52,686 nucleotides of DNA from Streptomyces adustus (GTDB lineage: Bacteria > Actinomycetota > Actinomycetes > Streptomycetales > Streptomycetaceae). The notes beneath the pieces are model-generated. The model was given only the letters and a program-made list of their open reading frames with translations, was not told the origin of the DNA and ran no database searches. Shown piece by piece: positions 9,553-18,671 of the stretch. Positions within the stretch are counted from its first letter, which is position 1. Each line of letters begins with the position of its first letter. Position numbers and translations under genes: made by a program. The stretch spans positions 1 through 52,686 of the forward strand of contig NZ_VJZD01000037.1 of the NCBI RefSeq assembly GCF_009377175.1. Direction: 5' to 3'.

Positions 9553-11061
9553 GTGGAATTGGCTTTGGCGCCGGAGACGCTGGCGCGCTGGCAGTTCGGC
9601 ATCACCACCGTCTACCACTTCCTGTTCGTCCCCCTGACGATCTCGCTCGCCGCTCTTGTCGCAGGTCTTCAGACCGCCTGGGTGCGCACCGAGAACGAGA
9701 AATACCTCAGGGCGACGAAGTTCTGGGGCAAGCTCTTCCTGATCAACATCGCGATGGGTGTCGTCACCGGCATCGTGCAGGAGTTCCAGTTCGGTATGAA
9801 CTGGTCGGACTACTCGCGATTCGTCGGTGACATCTTCGGTGCTCCCCTGGCCTTCGAGGCCCTGATCGCCTTCTTCTTCGAGTCCACCTTCATCGGTCTG
9901 TGGATCTTCGGCTGGGACAGGCTGCCCAAGAAGATCCACCTGGCCTGCATCTGGATGGTCGCCGTCGGGACGATCCTGTCGGCGTACTTCATCCTCGCGG
10001 CCAACTCGTGGATGCAGCACCCCGTCGGCTACCGGATCAACAAGGTGAGGGGGCGTGCCGAACTCACCGACTTCTGGCACGTCCTGACCCAGAACACCGC
10101 GCTCGCCCAGGCGTTCCACACGCTCACCGCCTCCTTCCTGACCGGCGGCGCGTTCATGGTCGGTATCGCGGCCTTCCACCTGTTCCGCAAGAAGCACGTC
10201 TCCGTGATGAAGACTTCGCTGCGGCTGGGCCTCGTCACCGTGGTCATCGCCGGCCTGCTCACCGCGATCAGCGGTGACACCCTCGGCAAGGTCATGTTCA
10301 AGCAGCAGCCGATGAAGATGGCCGCCGCCGAGGCGCTCTGGGACGGCCAGGATTCCGCGCCGTTCTCGATCTTCGCCTACGGAGACGTCAGCAAGGGCCA
10401 CAACACCGTCGAGCTGTCCATCCCGGGGATACTGTCCTTCCTCGCCGACGACGACTTCAACTCGTACGTCCCCGGCATCAACGACACCAACAAGGCCGAG
10501 CAGCTGAAGTACGGGCCCGGCGACTACCGGCCCATCATCCCCGTCACCTTCTGGGCGTTCCGCTGGATGATCGGCTTCGGCATGGCGTCCTTCGCCATCG
10601 GGCTGGTCGGGCTCTGGCTGACCCGCAAGAAGTTCATGCTGGCCCAGCACCTCAGGGTCGGCGAGGACGAGGTGCCGCACCTGGTGCTCTTCAAGAACAA
10701 GGCGCTCAGCCCGAAGCTCGGCAAGCTGTACTGGCTCGTGGCGATCTGGACCCTGGGCTTCCCGCTGATCGCCAACTCCTGGGGCTGGATCTTCACCGAG
10801 ATGGGCCGTCAGCCGTGGGTCGTCTACGGCGTGCTCCAGACCCGGCAGGCGGTCTCCCCCGGTGTCTCCCAGGGCGAGGTGCTCACCTCGATGATCGTCT
10901 TCACCGCGCTGTACGCCATCCTCGCCGTCGTCGAGGTCAAGCTGCTGGTGAAGTACATCAAGGCAGGGCCGCCGGAGCTCACCGAGGACGACCTCAACCC
11001 GCCCACGAAGATCGGCGGCGACCACCGTGACGCCGACAAGCCGATGGCCTTCTCGTACTAG
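9553..11061 (+). CDS. cydA: Cytochrome bd ubiquinol/menaquinol oxidase subunit I
   Basis: CydA is the quinol-oxidising, haem-carrying subunit of the bd oxidase in the cell membrane, giving high-affinity oxygen use at low aeration. The 502-residue protein has the early histidine block (RWQFGITTVYHFLFVPLTI), multiple membrane helices, the GRQPWVVYGVLQT signature and a short Q-loop, as in actinobacteria and Firmicutes. GTG at 9553 is chosen because AAGGAG (9538-9543) lies 9 bases upstream and it begins ELALAPETLARWQFG; the longer frame from 9505 overlaps the promoter. First gene of cydA-cydB-cydDC, under a Rex operator. Confidence 0.97.
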   Translation: MELALAPETLARWQFGITTVYHFLFVPLTISLAALVAGLQTAWVRTENEKYLRATKFWGKLFLINIAMGVVTGIVQEFQFGMNWSDYSRFVGDIFGAPLAFEALIAFFFESTFIGLWIFGWDRLPKKIHLACIWMVAVGTILSAYFILAANSWMQHPVGYRINKVRGRAELTDFWHVLTQNTALAQAFHTLTASFLTGGAFMVGIAAFHLFRKKHVSVMKTSLRLGLVTVVIAGLLTAISGDTLGKVMFKQQPMKMAAAEALWDGQDSAPFSIFAYGDVSKGHNTVELSIPGILSFLADDDFNSYVPGINDTNKAEQLKYGPGDYRPIIPVTFWAFRWMIGFGMASFAIGLVGLWLTRKKFMLAQHLRVGEDEVPHLVLFKNKALSPKLGKLYWLVAIWTLGFPLIANSWGWIFTEMGRQPWVVYGVLQTRQAVSPGVSQGEVLTSMIVFTALYAILAVVEVKLLVKYIKAGPPELTEDDLNPPTKIGGDHRDADKPMAFSY

Positions 11062-11081
11062 GCCGAGGGAGCTGCACAGTC

Positions 11082-12086
11082 ATGGAACTGCACGACGTCT
11101 GGTTCGTCCTGATCGCCGTCCTGTGGACCGGTTATTTCTTCCTGGAGGGCTTCGACTTCGGGGTGGGCATCCTCACCAAGCTGCTCGCCCGGGACCGCCC
11201 GGAGAAGCGGGTGCTGATCAACACCATCGGGCCCGTCTGGGACGGTAACGAGGTATGGCTGCTGACGGCGGGTGGTGCGACCTTCGCCGCGTTCCCCGAG
11301 TGGTACGCCACGTTGTTCTCCGGCTTCTACCTGCCGCTGCTGATCATCCTGGTCTGCCTGATCGTCCGGGGTGTCGCCTTCGAGTACCGGGCCAAGCGGC
11401 CGGAGGAGAACTGGCAGCGCAACTGGGAGACGGCGATCTTCTGGACCTCCCTGATCCCGGCGTTCCTGTGGGGTGTGGCCTTCGGCAACATCGTGCGGGG
11501 AGTGAAGATCGACCAGAGCTTCGAGTACGTCGGCAACTTCTGGGATCTGCTCAACCCGTACGCCATCCTCGGCGGTCTGGTGACGCTGACGCTGTTCACC
11601 TTCCACGGCGCGGTGTTCACCGCGCTCAAGACCGTCGGGGACATCCGGGAGCGGGCGCGGAAGCTGGCGCTCGTGGTCGGTCTGGTGACCGCCGTGCTGG
11701 CGCTGGTCTTCCTGCTGTGGACGCAGGTCGACAGCGGGGACGGCAAGAGTCTGGTGGCCCTGGTCGTGGCCGTGGTGGCCCTGGTGGCGGCGCTCGCGGC
11801 GAACCAGGCGGGTCGTGAAGGCTGGTCGTTCGCCTTCTCCGGTCTCACCATCGTGGCCGCCGTGGCCATGCTCTTCCTGTCGCTCTTCCCGGACGTCATG
11901 CCGTCCTCGCTCAACGCGGACTGGAGCCTCACGGTCGCCAACGCCTCGTCGAGCCCGTACACGCTGAAGATCATGACGTGGTGTGCGGCGATCGCCACAC
12001 CGATCGTCCTGCTCTACCAGAGCTGGACCTACTGGGTGTTCCGCAAGCGGATCGGCACGCAGCACCTCGCCGAAGCCGCGCACTGA
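11082..12086 (+). CDS. cydB: Cytochrome bd oxidase subunit II
   Basis: CydB partners CydA in the bd oxidase. The 334-residue protein starts MELHDVWFVLIAVLWTGYFFLEGFDFGVG, the hallmark CydB N-terminus, and contains GPVWDGNEVWLL and many membrane helices. It begins 20 bases after cydA with GAGGGAG upstream, so the two are co-transcribed. The stop is followed directly by a hairpin-forming parS copy and then cydDC. Confidence 0.97.
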   Translation: MELHDVWFVLIAVLWTGYFFLEGFDFGVGILTKLLARDRPEKRVLINTIGPVWDGNEVWLLTAGGATFAAFPEWYATLFSGFYLPLLIILVCLIVRGVAFEYRAKRPEENWQRNWETAIFWTSLIPAFLWGVAFGNIVRGVKIDQSFEYVGNFWDLLNPYAILGGLVTLTLFTFHGAVFTALKTVGDIRERARKLALVVGLVTAVLALVFLLWTQVDSGDGKSLVALVVAVVALVAALAANQAGREGWSFAFSGLTIVAAVAMLFLSLFPDVMPSSLNADWSLTVANASSSPYTLKIMTWCAAIATPIVLLYQSWTYWVFRKRIGTQHLAEAAH

Positions 12087-12102
12087 GTCCGATCAGGGGT
12101 GT

Positions 12103-12116
12103 GTTTCATGTGAAAC
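12103..12116. other. parS-like ParB site (GTTTCATGTGAAAC) in a hairpin
   Basis: 13 of 14 matches to parS. It is the heart of a longer inverted repeat, GGGTGTGTTTCA pairing with TGAAACACACCC (12098-12122), which could act as an intercistronic hairpin between cydB and cydDC. Its start lies 38 bp from that of the next copy. Confidence 0.75.
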
Positions 12117-12140
12117 ACACCCTTCTGGTCCGAAGGGCAT

Positions 12141-12154
12141 GTTTCACGTGAAAC
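12141..12154. other. parS ParB site, perfect (GTTTCACGTGAAAC)
   Basis: Exact match to the Streptomyces parS core. It overlaps the start region of cydDC: an ATG at 12139 runs into it (reading MFHVKP) and a GTG at 12148 lies within it. Confidence 0.9.
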
Positions 12155-15100
12155 CGATCGATCCGCGTCTTCTGCGCTACGCCCGCGCCACACGCTTCTT
12201 CCTGGTGGCGGTCGTCGGCCTGGGTGCCCTCGGGGCAGGACTGGTCATCGCGCAGGCGATGCTCATCGCCGAGGTGGTGGTCGGCGCGTTCCAGCACGGG
12301 CTGACGATCGGTGAACTCGGCACTCCCCTGATGCTGTTGGCGGCCGTCGCGGGCGGACGTGCTTCGGTCGCCTGGCTCACCGAACTGGCGGCCCACCGTG
12401 CGAGCGCGGCCGTGAAGTCGGAACTGCGGATGCGGTTGCTGGAGCGGGCGGCGGCACTCGGTCCGGGATGGCTGAGCGGTCAGCGCACCGGATCGCTGGT
12501 CGCCCTCGCCACCCGGGGAGTCGACGCCCTCGACGACTACTTCGCCCGCTGTCTGCCGCAGTTGGGTCTGGCCGTGGTCGTACCGGTGGCCGTGCTCGCG
12601 CGGATCGTCACCGAGGACTGGGTCTCCGCCGCCGTCATCGTCGGCACGCTGCCGCTCATCCCCCTGTTCATGATGCTGATCGGCTGGGCCACCCAGTCCC
12701 GGATGGACCGGCAGTGGCGGCTGCTGTCCCGGCTCTCGGGGCACTTCCTCGACGTGGTCGCGGGACTGCCGACGCTGAAGGTGTTCGGGCGCGCCAAGGC
12801 GCAGGCCGACTCGATCCGGCGTATCACCGGCGAGTACCGCCAGGCGACCATGCGCACCCTGCGGATCGCCTTCCTCTCCTCGTTCGCGCTGGAACTGCTC
12901 TCGACGCTCTCGGTGGCCCTGGTCGCCGTGACGATCGGCATGCGGCTGGTCCACGGCGAGATGGACCTGTACATCGGTCTGGTCATCCTCGTGCTCGCCC
13001 CCGAGGCGTATCTGCCGCTGCGCCAGGTGGGGGCGCAGTACCACGCGGCGGCGGAGGGGCTCGCGGCGGCCGAGGAGATCTTCGCCGTGCTGGAGACTCC
13101 GGTGCCGACGACGGGAACGGCCGCCGTGCCGACGGGCGGGGTGGCCTTCGAGCAAGTGACCGTCAGGTACCCCGGACGTTCCGCGGACGCCGTCACCGGG
13201 GCCTCCTTCGCCGTCGAGGCCGGGGAGACGGTCGCGCTCGTGGGGCCGAGCGGCGCGGGCAAGTCGACGCTGCTCCATGCCCTGCTCGGCTTCGTGGACC
13301 CGGCCGAGGGGCGGATCCTGATCGGCGGGGCCGACCTGGCCGGCCTGGACCTCGCACAGTGGCGGTCCCGGATCGCCTGGGTGCCGCAGCGGCCGCATCT
13401 GTACGCCGGGACGATCGCGGAGAACGTACGGCTGGCCCGCCCCGAGGCGGACGACGAGGCGGTACGCCGGGCGCTGCGGGACGCGGGAGCGCTGGACTTC
13501 GTCGACGCCCTGCCGGCCGGGACCGGCACGGTGCTCGGTGAGGACGGCGTGGGTCTGTCCGCCGGACAGCGGCAGCGGCTCGCGCTGGCCCGCGCGTTCC
13601 TCGCCGACCGGCCCGTGCTGCTGCTCGACGAACCGACGGCGGCGCTCGACGGCGCGACCGAGGCCGAGGTCGTCGAGGCGGTGCGGCGGCTGGCGGTGGG
13701 GCGGACCGTGCTCCTCGTGGTGCACCGGCCGGCCCTGCTGGCGGTGGCGGACCGGGTGGTGCGCCTGGAACCCGCCGGGTCGGCCGTTCCCGAGGCGGCC
13801 GGGACCGGGAGCACCCCGGCACGTCCTGTCGAGCCGGGGCCGGGGGAGACGTCCGCCGCCGCCGACGACGCCTCGGAGCGCGTCACGACGAGCACCCGCG
13901 GCACCCTGACCCGGGTGCGTGCCATGGCCGGCCCACGGCGGGGACGGCTCGTCCTGGCGCTGTTGCTCGGCGGTCTCGCGCTCGGCAGCGCCGTCGGACT
14001 GATGGCCACCTCCGGGTGGCTCATCTCCCGGGCCTCGCAACAGCCGCCCGTGCTGTACCTGATGGTGGCGGTGACCGCGACCCGGGCCTTCGGGATCGGG
14101 CGGGCCGTCTTCCGCTACGCCGAGCGGCTGGTGTCGCACGACGCCGTGCTGCGGATGCTGGCCGACACCCGGGTCGCCGTGTACCGACGGCTGGAACGGC
14201 TGGCGCCCGCCGGGCTGCGCCGAACCCGCCGGGGCGACCTGCTCGCGCGGCTCGTCGCCGATGTCGACGCCCTTCAGGACTACTGGCTGCGCTGGCTGCT
14301 GCCGGCCGGAGCCGCCGTGCTCGTCTTCGCCGGATCCGTCGCGTTCACGGCCTGGCTGCTGCCCGAGGCGGGCGCGGTGCTCGCGGCCGGACTGCTCGCG
14401 GCCGGGGCCGGGGTGCCGCTGGTGACCGCCGCCGTGGCCCGGCGGGCGGAACACCGCCTCGCCCCCGCCCGCGGCCTGCTCGCCACCCGGGTGGCCGACC
14501 TGCTCACCGGCACCGCGGAGATGACCGTCGCCGGTGCCCTGCCCGTGCGTGCCGAGGAGGTCCGCGGGGCCGACGGAGCACTCACCCGGATCGCCTCGCG
14601 GGCCGCGGCCGCCACCGCGCTCGGTGACGGCCTGACCGCGCTGCTCTGCGGTCTGACCGTGACCGCCAGTGCCGCCGTGGGCGCCCAGGCGGTCGCCGCC
14701 GGGCGGCTGGACGGGGTGGCGATGGCCGTCGTCGTCCTGACGCCGCTGGCCGCGTTCGAGGCCGTCCTCGGGCTGCCGCTCGCCGCACAGTTCCGGCAGC
14801 GGGTCCGCAGGAGCGCACAGCGCGTGTACGAGGTCCTCGACGCCCCCGAGCCCGTTCGTGAGCCGGAACGGCCCCGGCAGGCACCGGTGTCGCCGTTCCC
14901 GGTCGTCCTGAAGGGGCTGTCCGCCCGGCACGCCGGACAGGACCGGGACGCGGTCCGCGGGGTCGACCTCACGCTGGCGCAGGGGCGCCGGATCGCCGTG
15001 GTCGGGCCGTCCGGATCCGGCAAGACGACGCTCGCGCAGGTGCTGCTGCGTTTCCTGGACGCGGACGCGGGCTCGTACACGCTGGCGGGTGTGGACGCGC

Positions 15101-15645
15101 AGGCGCTGGACGGCGACGACGTACGACGGCAGGTCGGACTGTGCGCACAGGACGCGCACCTCTTCGACAGCTCGGTGCGCGAGAACCTGCTCCTCGCGAG
15201 GAAGGACGCGACCGAGGACGACCTGCGGGACGCGCTCGTGCGGGCCCGTCTGTGGGACTGGGCGGACAGCCTGCCCGACGGCCTGGACACACTGATCGGC
15301 GAGCACGGGGCCCGGCTGTCCGGCGGGCAGCGGCAGCGGCTCGCGCTGGCCCGGGCGCTCCTCGCCGACTTCCCCGTGCTCGTGCTCGACGAGCCCGCCG
15401 AGCATCTCGACCTGGCGACGGCCGACGCGCTCACCGCCGATCTGCTGGCCGCCACCGAGGGCCGTACGACCCTGTTGATCACCCATCGGCTGGCCGGACT
15501 CGAAGCCGTGGACGAGGTGCTCGTACTGGACGAGGGACGGGTGGTGCAACGCGGGACCTATGCGGAACTGGCGGCCACGGCCGGGCCGCTGCGCAGGATG
15601 GCGCGGCGGGAGGCGGAGTCGGAGCTCCTGGTGGCGGCGGGATGA
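12148..15645 (+). CDS. cydDC: Fused CydDC ABC exporter for bd oxidase assembly
   Basis: CydDC exports thiols (cysteine, glutathione in E. coli) and is needed to assemble cytochrome bd. Here both half-transporters are fused in about 1165 residues: membrane domain 1 (about 10-330), ABC 1 with Walker A GPSGAGKST at 366 and LSAGQRQRLALARAFL, membrane domain 2 (about 600-890), ABC 2 with Walker A GPSGSGKTT at 953 and LSGGQRQRLALARALL. The fusion is usual in streptomycetes. I prefer GTG 12148 because GAAGGG (12132-12137) is 10 bases before it; ATG 12139 leaves a 1-base gap. Last gene of the Rex-controlled cyd operon. Confidence 0.95.
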   Translation: MKPIDPRLLRYARATRFFLVAVVGLGALGAGLVIAQAMLIAEVVVGAFQHGLTIGELGTPLMLLAAVAGGRASVAWLTELAAHRASAAVKSELRMRLLERAAALGPGWLSGQRTGSLVALATRGVDALDDYFARCLPQLGLAVVVPVAVLARIVTEDWVSAAVIVGTLPLIPLFMMLIGWATQSRMDRQWRLLSRLSGHFLDVVAGLPTLKVFGRAKAQADSIRRITGEYRQATMRTLRIAFLSSFALELLSTLSVALVAVTIGMRLVHGEMDLYIGLVILVLAPEAYLPLRQVGAQYHAAAEGLAAAEEIFAVLETPVPTTGTAAVPTGGVAFEQVTVRYPGRSADAVTGASFAVEAGETVALVGPSGAGKSTLLHALLGFVDPAEGRILIGGADLAGLDLAQWRSRIAWVPQRPHLYAGTIAENVRLARPEADDEAVRRALRDAGALDFVDALPAGTGTVLGEDGVGLSAGQRQRLALARAFLADRPVLLLDEPTAALDGATEAEVVEAVRRLAVGRTVLLVVHRPALLAVADRVVRLEPAGSAVPEAAGTGSTPARPVEPGPGETSAAADDASERVTTSTRGTLTRVRAMAGPRRGRLVLALLLGGLALGSAVGLMATSGWLISRASQQPPVLYLMVAVTATRAFGIGRAVFRYAERLVSHDAVLRMLADTRVAVYRRLERLAPAGLRRTRRGDLLARLVADVDALQDYWLRWLLPAGAAVLVFAGSVAFTAWLLPEAGAVLAAGLLAAGAGVPLVTAAVARRAEHRLAPARGLLATRVADLLTGTAEMTVAGALPVRAEEVRGADGALTRIASRAAAATALGDGLTALLCGLTVTASAAVGAQAVAAGRLDGVAMAVVVLTPLAAFEAVLGLPLAAQFRQRVRRSAQRVYEVLDAPEPVREPERPRQAPVSPFPVVLKGLSARHAGQDRDAVRGVDLTLAQGRRIAVVGPSGSGKTTLAQVLLRFLDADAGSYTLAGVDAQALDGDDVRRQVGLCAQDAHLFDSSVRENLLLARKDATEDDLRDALVRARLWDWADSLPDGLDTLIGEHGARLSGGQRQRLALARALLADFPVLVLDEPAEHLDLATADALTADLLAATEGRTTLLITHRLAGLEAVDEVLVLDEGRVVQRGTYAELAATAGPLRRMARREAESELLVAAG

Positions 15646-15692
15646 TCGGCCGACCGCAGGCCGCCGTGCGCTGATCGGCCGAGGCTCTCGAC

Positions 15693-15721
15693 TTTCGGGA
15701 CAAAAGGGGACTCATTAGGCT
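15693..15721 (+). promoter_or_regulatory. Candidate leaderless promoter with a DosR-like half-site
   Basis: TAGGCT at 15716-15721 sits 6 bases before the ATG of the histidine kinase, as in leaderless transcripts, and no ribosome binding site is visible at usable spacing. TTTCGGGAC at 15693-15701 resembles one half of the DosR/DevR box (TTSGGGACT), with GGGGAC repeated directly at 15706; the second inverted half is missing. Confidence 0.35.
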
Positions 15722-15727
15722 CGGGGC

Positions 15728-17404
15728 ATGACCACCGCGTCGCCCCGCGAACCCCTGTCGGGTCCGCCGGCCGAACCGGCGGGACGGGTCCTGCGGCTGC
15801 TGGAGGCCATGCGGTTCGTCGCCACGGGCCTGGAGCCGCACTCCACCCTGGACCGCATCTGCGAGACGGCGGCCGACCTGACCGGAGCCCGGTACGCGGC
15901 CATCGGTGTCATCGCCGAGGACGGTGAGGGGCTCTCCGACTTCGTGTACCGCGGGGTCGACGAGGCGACCGTCCGCCGGATCGGACGGCGGCCCGACGGG
16001 CGAAAGGGGCTGCTGGGCGCGCTGATCCGCGACCCGGAACCGGTACGGCTCGCGGACCTGGCCACGGACCCGCGCTCCTGCGGCTTCCCCGCGCACCATC
16101 CGCCGATGAGCAGCTTCCTCGGTGTCCCCATCCGCGTCCACGGAGCCGTCTTCGGCAACCTCTATCTGACCGAGAAGCAGGGTGGCGGACCCTTCCACGA
16201 TCACGACCTCGACGTGGTCCGGGTGCTGGCCGTGGAGGCGGGCATCGCGGTGGGCAACGCCCGCCTGTACGAGGCCGCTCGGCAGCGTGAGCGCTGGATC
16301 GACGGTTCGGTCGCCGTCACCACCGCACTGCTGTCCGGCGGTGACGCCGACGACGCCCTCCAGGTCGTCGCCGAACAGGCCCGCCGGCTGGCCGGATCGG
16401 CCGTCGGCGCGGTGCTGCTGCCCGCGGACGAAGGCGGCCTGGAGATCGTCGCCGTGGCCTCCCGTCCGCCGTCGGCCCTGCTGGGGGTGGTCGTCCCGCC
16501 GGACAACAGGGTCGTCGCCGAACTCCTCGACGGGCAGGAGGTCTTCGTCGACGACGCGGCCACCGACCCACGTCTGTCCACCGGGTTCGTGCGCGGCTAC
16601 GGGCCGACGATGATGCTGCCGCTGAAGAGCGACGGGCGCGTTCTCGGCGCCCTCGTCACCCCACGCGCCCGCGGGGAGCGGCCGTTCACGCGGACCGAGC
16701 GCACCCGCGCGGCCGGGTTCGCCGCGCAGGCCGCGCTCGCCCTGATGATGGCGGAGGCACAGCGCGACCGGGAGCGGCTGGCTGTGTACGAGGACCGCGA
16801 GCGCATCGCCCGCGATCTGCACGATCTCGTCGTCCAGCGGCTGTTCGCGGCGGGGGCGATGCTGGAGCGGGCCCGGCGCGGGTCCGTCGTGCCCGAGGTG
16901 CGGGAGCGGGTCGGCAGGGCCGCCGTCGAGCTCGACGTCACCATCCAGGAGATCCGCAGCGTGGTCTTCGCGCTCCGGCAGGACCTCGGCACGGCCGCGT
17001 CGGGGTTGCGTACGCGCGTGCTGCGCGAGATCAACACGGCCGCCGTACCGCTCGGTTTCCGGCCCGCGCACCGATTCGTCGGTGAGGTCGACGAACTGGT
17101 CGGCGACCTCACCGGGACGAACCTCGTCGCCGCGCTGCGGGAGGCGCTTTCCAACGCCTTCAGGCACGCCGGGGCATCTCGGATCGATGTCGTGGTCGAC
17201 GCGACGGTGACCCTCCCGGACGGCCGGCCCGGCGTCCGGCTGACGGTCGCGGACGACGGCGTCGGAATCCCCGAGGGGGGCCGGCGCAGCGGTCTGCGCA
17301 ATCTCGCGCGGCGTGCCGAGTCGCTCGGCGGCGGCAGCCGGTACGGGCCGGGCACCGGACCCGGCGGCCGCGGCACGACGCTGGTGTGGGAGGCGCCGTA
17401 CTGA
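15728..17404 (+). CDS. DevS/DosT-like GAF-GAF sensor histidine kinase (orphan)
   Basis: Two GAF domains (about 35-200 and 210-350) precede a HisKA_3 dimerisation region with the phospho-acceptor His 365 in ERIARDLHDLVVQRLFAAG, then an HATPase domain with N-box REALSNAFRHA and G-box DDGVGIP ending at 558. This is the DevS/DosT architecture; GAF1 has DPRSCGFPAHHPPMSSFLGVPIRV followed by GNLYLTEK, closely like the haem-binding family. Whether haem is bound cannot be seen. No response regulator lies next to it, so the partner is elsewhere. Its place right after cydDC suggests sensing of oxygen, NO or redox state. It has its own candidate promoter. Confidence 0.92.
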   Translation: MTTASPREPLSGPPAEPAGRVLRLLEAMRFVATGLEPHSTLDRICETAADLTGARYAAIGVIAEDGEGLSDFVYRGVDEATVRRIGRRPDGRKGLLGALIRDPEPVRLADLATDPRSCGFPAHHPPMSSFLGVPIRVHGAVFGNLYLTEKQGGGPFHDHDLDVVRVLAVEAGIAVGNARLYEAARQRERWIDGSVAVTTALLSGGDADDALQVVAEQARRLAGSAVGAVLLPADEGGLEIVAVASRPPSALLGVVVPPDNRVVAELLDGQEVFVDDAATDPRLSTGFVRGYGPTMMLPLKSDGRVLGALVTPRARGERPFTRTERTRAAGFAAQAALALMMAEAQRDRERLAVYEDRERIARDLHDLVVQRLFAAGAMLERARRGSVVPEVRERVGRAAVELDVTIQEIRSVVFALRQDLGTAASGLRTRVLREINTAAVPLGFRPAHRFVGEVDELVGDLTGTNLVAALREALSNAFRHAGASRIDVVVDATVTLPDGRPGVRLTVADDGVGIPEGGRRSGLRNLARRAESLGGGSRYGPGTGPGGRGTTLVWEAPY

Positions 17405-17586
17405 GCCCGAACCGGCACCGGCGGTCGCCCGCCGCGCCGGCCGACGACCGCTCCCCCGCACCGAGGGCCGCCCATATCGGGCCGTCCGCACCGGACTCTG
17501 CGTACTGAGCCGTCCGGGGCGATGGATCCCCCATGCGTACGACTTGAACAGGACCGGGTCCCCGAGGCCCGGTGATGATCACTGAC

Positions 17587-18654
17587 ATGCGCTCATCTCG
17601 CCGTCGCCCGCTGCTGGTTCCGGTGCTGCTGTGCGCACTGGCGGTGTTCGTGGCGCACTCCACGGGAACCGGCGGGGATGCCGGGGAGGCAGCGGGAATC
17701 CAGGGCTCGGGTGTCGGTGCGGAGGTGGCGCGGCTGTACCGGGCGGACGTGGCGGTGGCGCGGCAGTACGCGGCGGGGCGGCGCGAGGCCGAGGAGCTGC
17801 TGGCCGGGGTGCGGCGGGCCGGGCTGCTCCTGGACCGCGAACGCCGGGTGGGCGCCGCGCTGCGCCAGGACCGGGACCGGACCGGCCGCCCCCGCGACGC
17901 AGGAGCTCCACGGGCGGTCGCGCGGCTCGCCGGGGCGCCCCGCCCGGGCAGACAGGAAGACGGCCGGCCCGGCCCCTCCGGGGCGGAGCGGGTCGTCGAC
18001 GACGCGATCGTCAGGAGCCGGCGGGCCGAGGCACGGCTGGCAGCCGACCAGGTGAAGGCCACCGCGCGATGGCAGTCGGCGCAGAGGCGCAACCGCGTGC
18101 TGGCCGAGGTGAGGAAGAACATCGGGGCGAAGCTGGACGAGGCCCGGGAACGGTTGCAGGCGCAGGCCGCCGCCTCGGTCGCCGCGGGCCGCTGCGGCGG
18201 TCCGGTCCGGCTCGGCAGTCCGCCCGAGACCGTCACGAGCGCGTGGGTGGCGCCCGTGGCGGAGTACCGGCTGTCCGCGAGCTTCGGCAGCTCCGGCGAG
18301 CGGTGGGCGCACCGGCACACCGGGCAGGACTTCGCCGTGCCGATCGGTACCCCGGTCCGGGCCGTCGGCGCGGGCCGGGTGGTGAAGGTCGCCTGCGGAG
18401 GCGCCTTCGGCATCCAGGTCGTCATCCGCCACGACGGCGGCTACCGCACCCAGTACGCCCATCTGGCGGCCGTCGCCATCGACCCCGGTGACCGGGTGAC
18501 GACCGGCCAGTGGATCGGCCAGTCGGGCACCACCGGCAACTCCACCGGCCCGCACCTGCACTTCGAGGTGCGGGCCGGTGCGGAGTCGGACTCGGCACTG
18601 GACCCGCTGCCCTGGCTCGAAGGCCGCGGGGTGCCGGTGGGACGGTCCGGCTAG
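17587..18654 (+). CDS. Membrane-anchored or secreted M23 (LytM) peptidase with coiled coil
   Basis: N-terminus MRSSRRRPLLVPVLLCALAVFVAHS is a signal peptide or anchor. Residues about 40-205 are rich in Arg, Ala and Glu and probably form a coiled coil. The C-terminus is an M23 domain: H244-x3-D248 in HTGQDFAVPIGTPV, and H323-x-H325 in GPHLHFEV, so all zinc ligands are present. Such enzymes cut peptidoglycan cross-links, or act as activators of cell-wall hydrolysis. The ATG at 17587 is preferred; the ORF opens at a GTG 15 bases earlier. Stand-alone between the kinase and a convergent gene. Confidence 0.9.
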   Translation: MRSSRRRPLLVPVLLCALAVFVAHSTGTGGDAGEAAGIQGSGVGAEVARLYRADVAVARQYAAGRREAEELLAGVRRAGLLLDRERRVGAALRQDRDRTGRPRDAGAPRAVARLAGAPRPGRQEDGRPGPSGAERVVDDAIVRSRRAEARLAADQVKATARWQSAQRRNRVLAEVRKNIGAKLDEARERLQAQAAASVAAGRCGGPVRLGSPPETVTSAWVAPVAEYRLSASFGSSGERWAHRHTGQDFAVPIGTPVRAVGAGRVVKVACGGAFGIQVVIRHDGGYRTQYAHLAAVAIDPGDRVTTGQWIGQSGTTGNSTGPHLHFEVRAGAESDSALDPLPWLEGRGVPVGRSG

Positions 18655-18671
18655 GGCCTGTCCGACAGGGC

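Noticed and set aside
8335..15549. Very long antisense open frames (for example 896 codons at 8335-11025 and 1147 codons at 12106-15549, reverse)
   Set aside because: They lie opposite cydA, cydB and cydDC, and read as Arg/Gly/Pro/His-rich sequence without domains. High GC makes antisense frames open.
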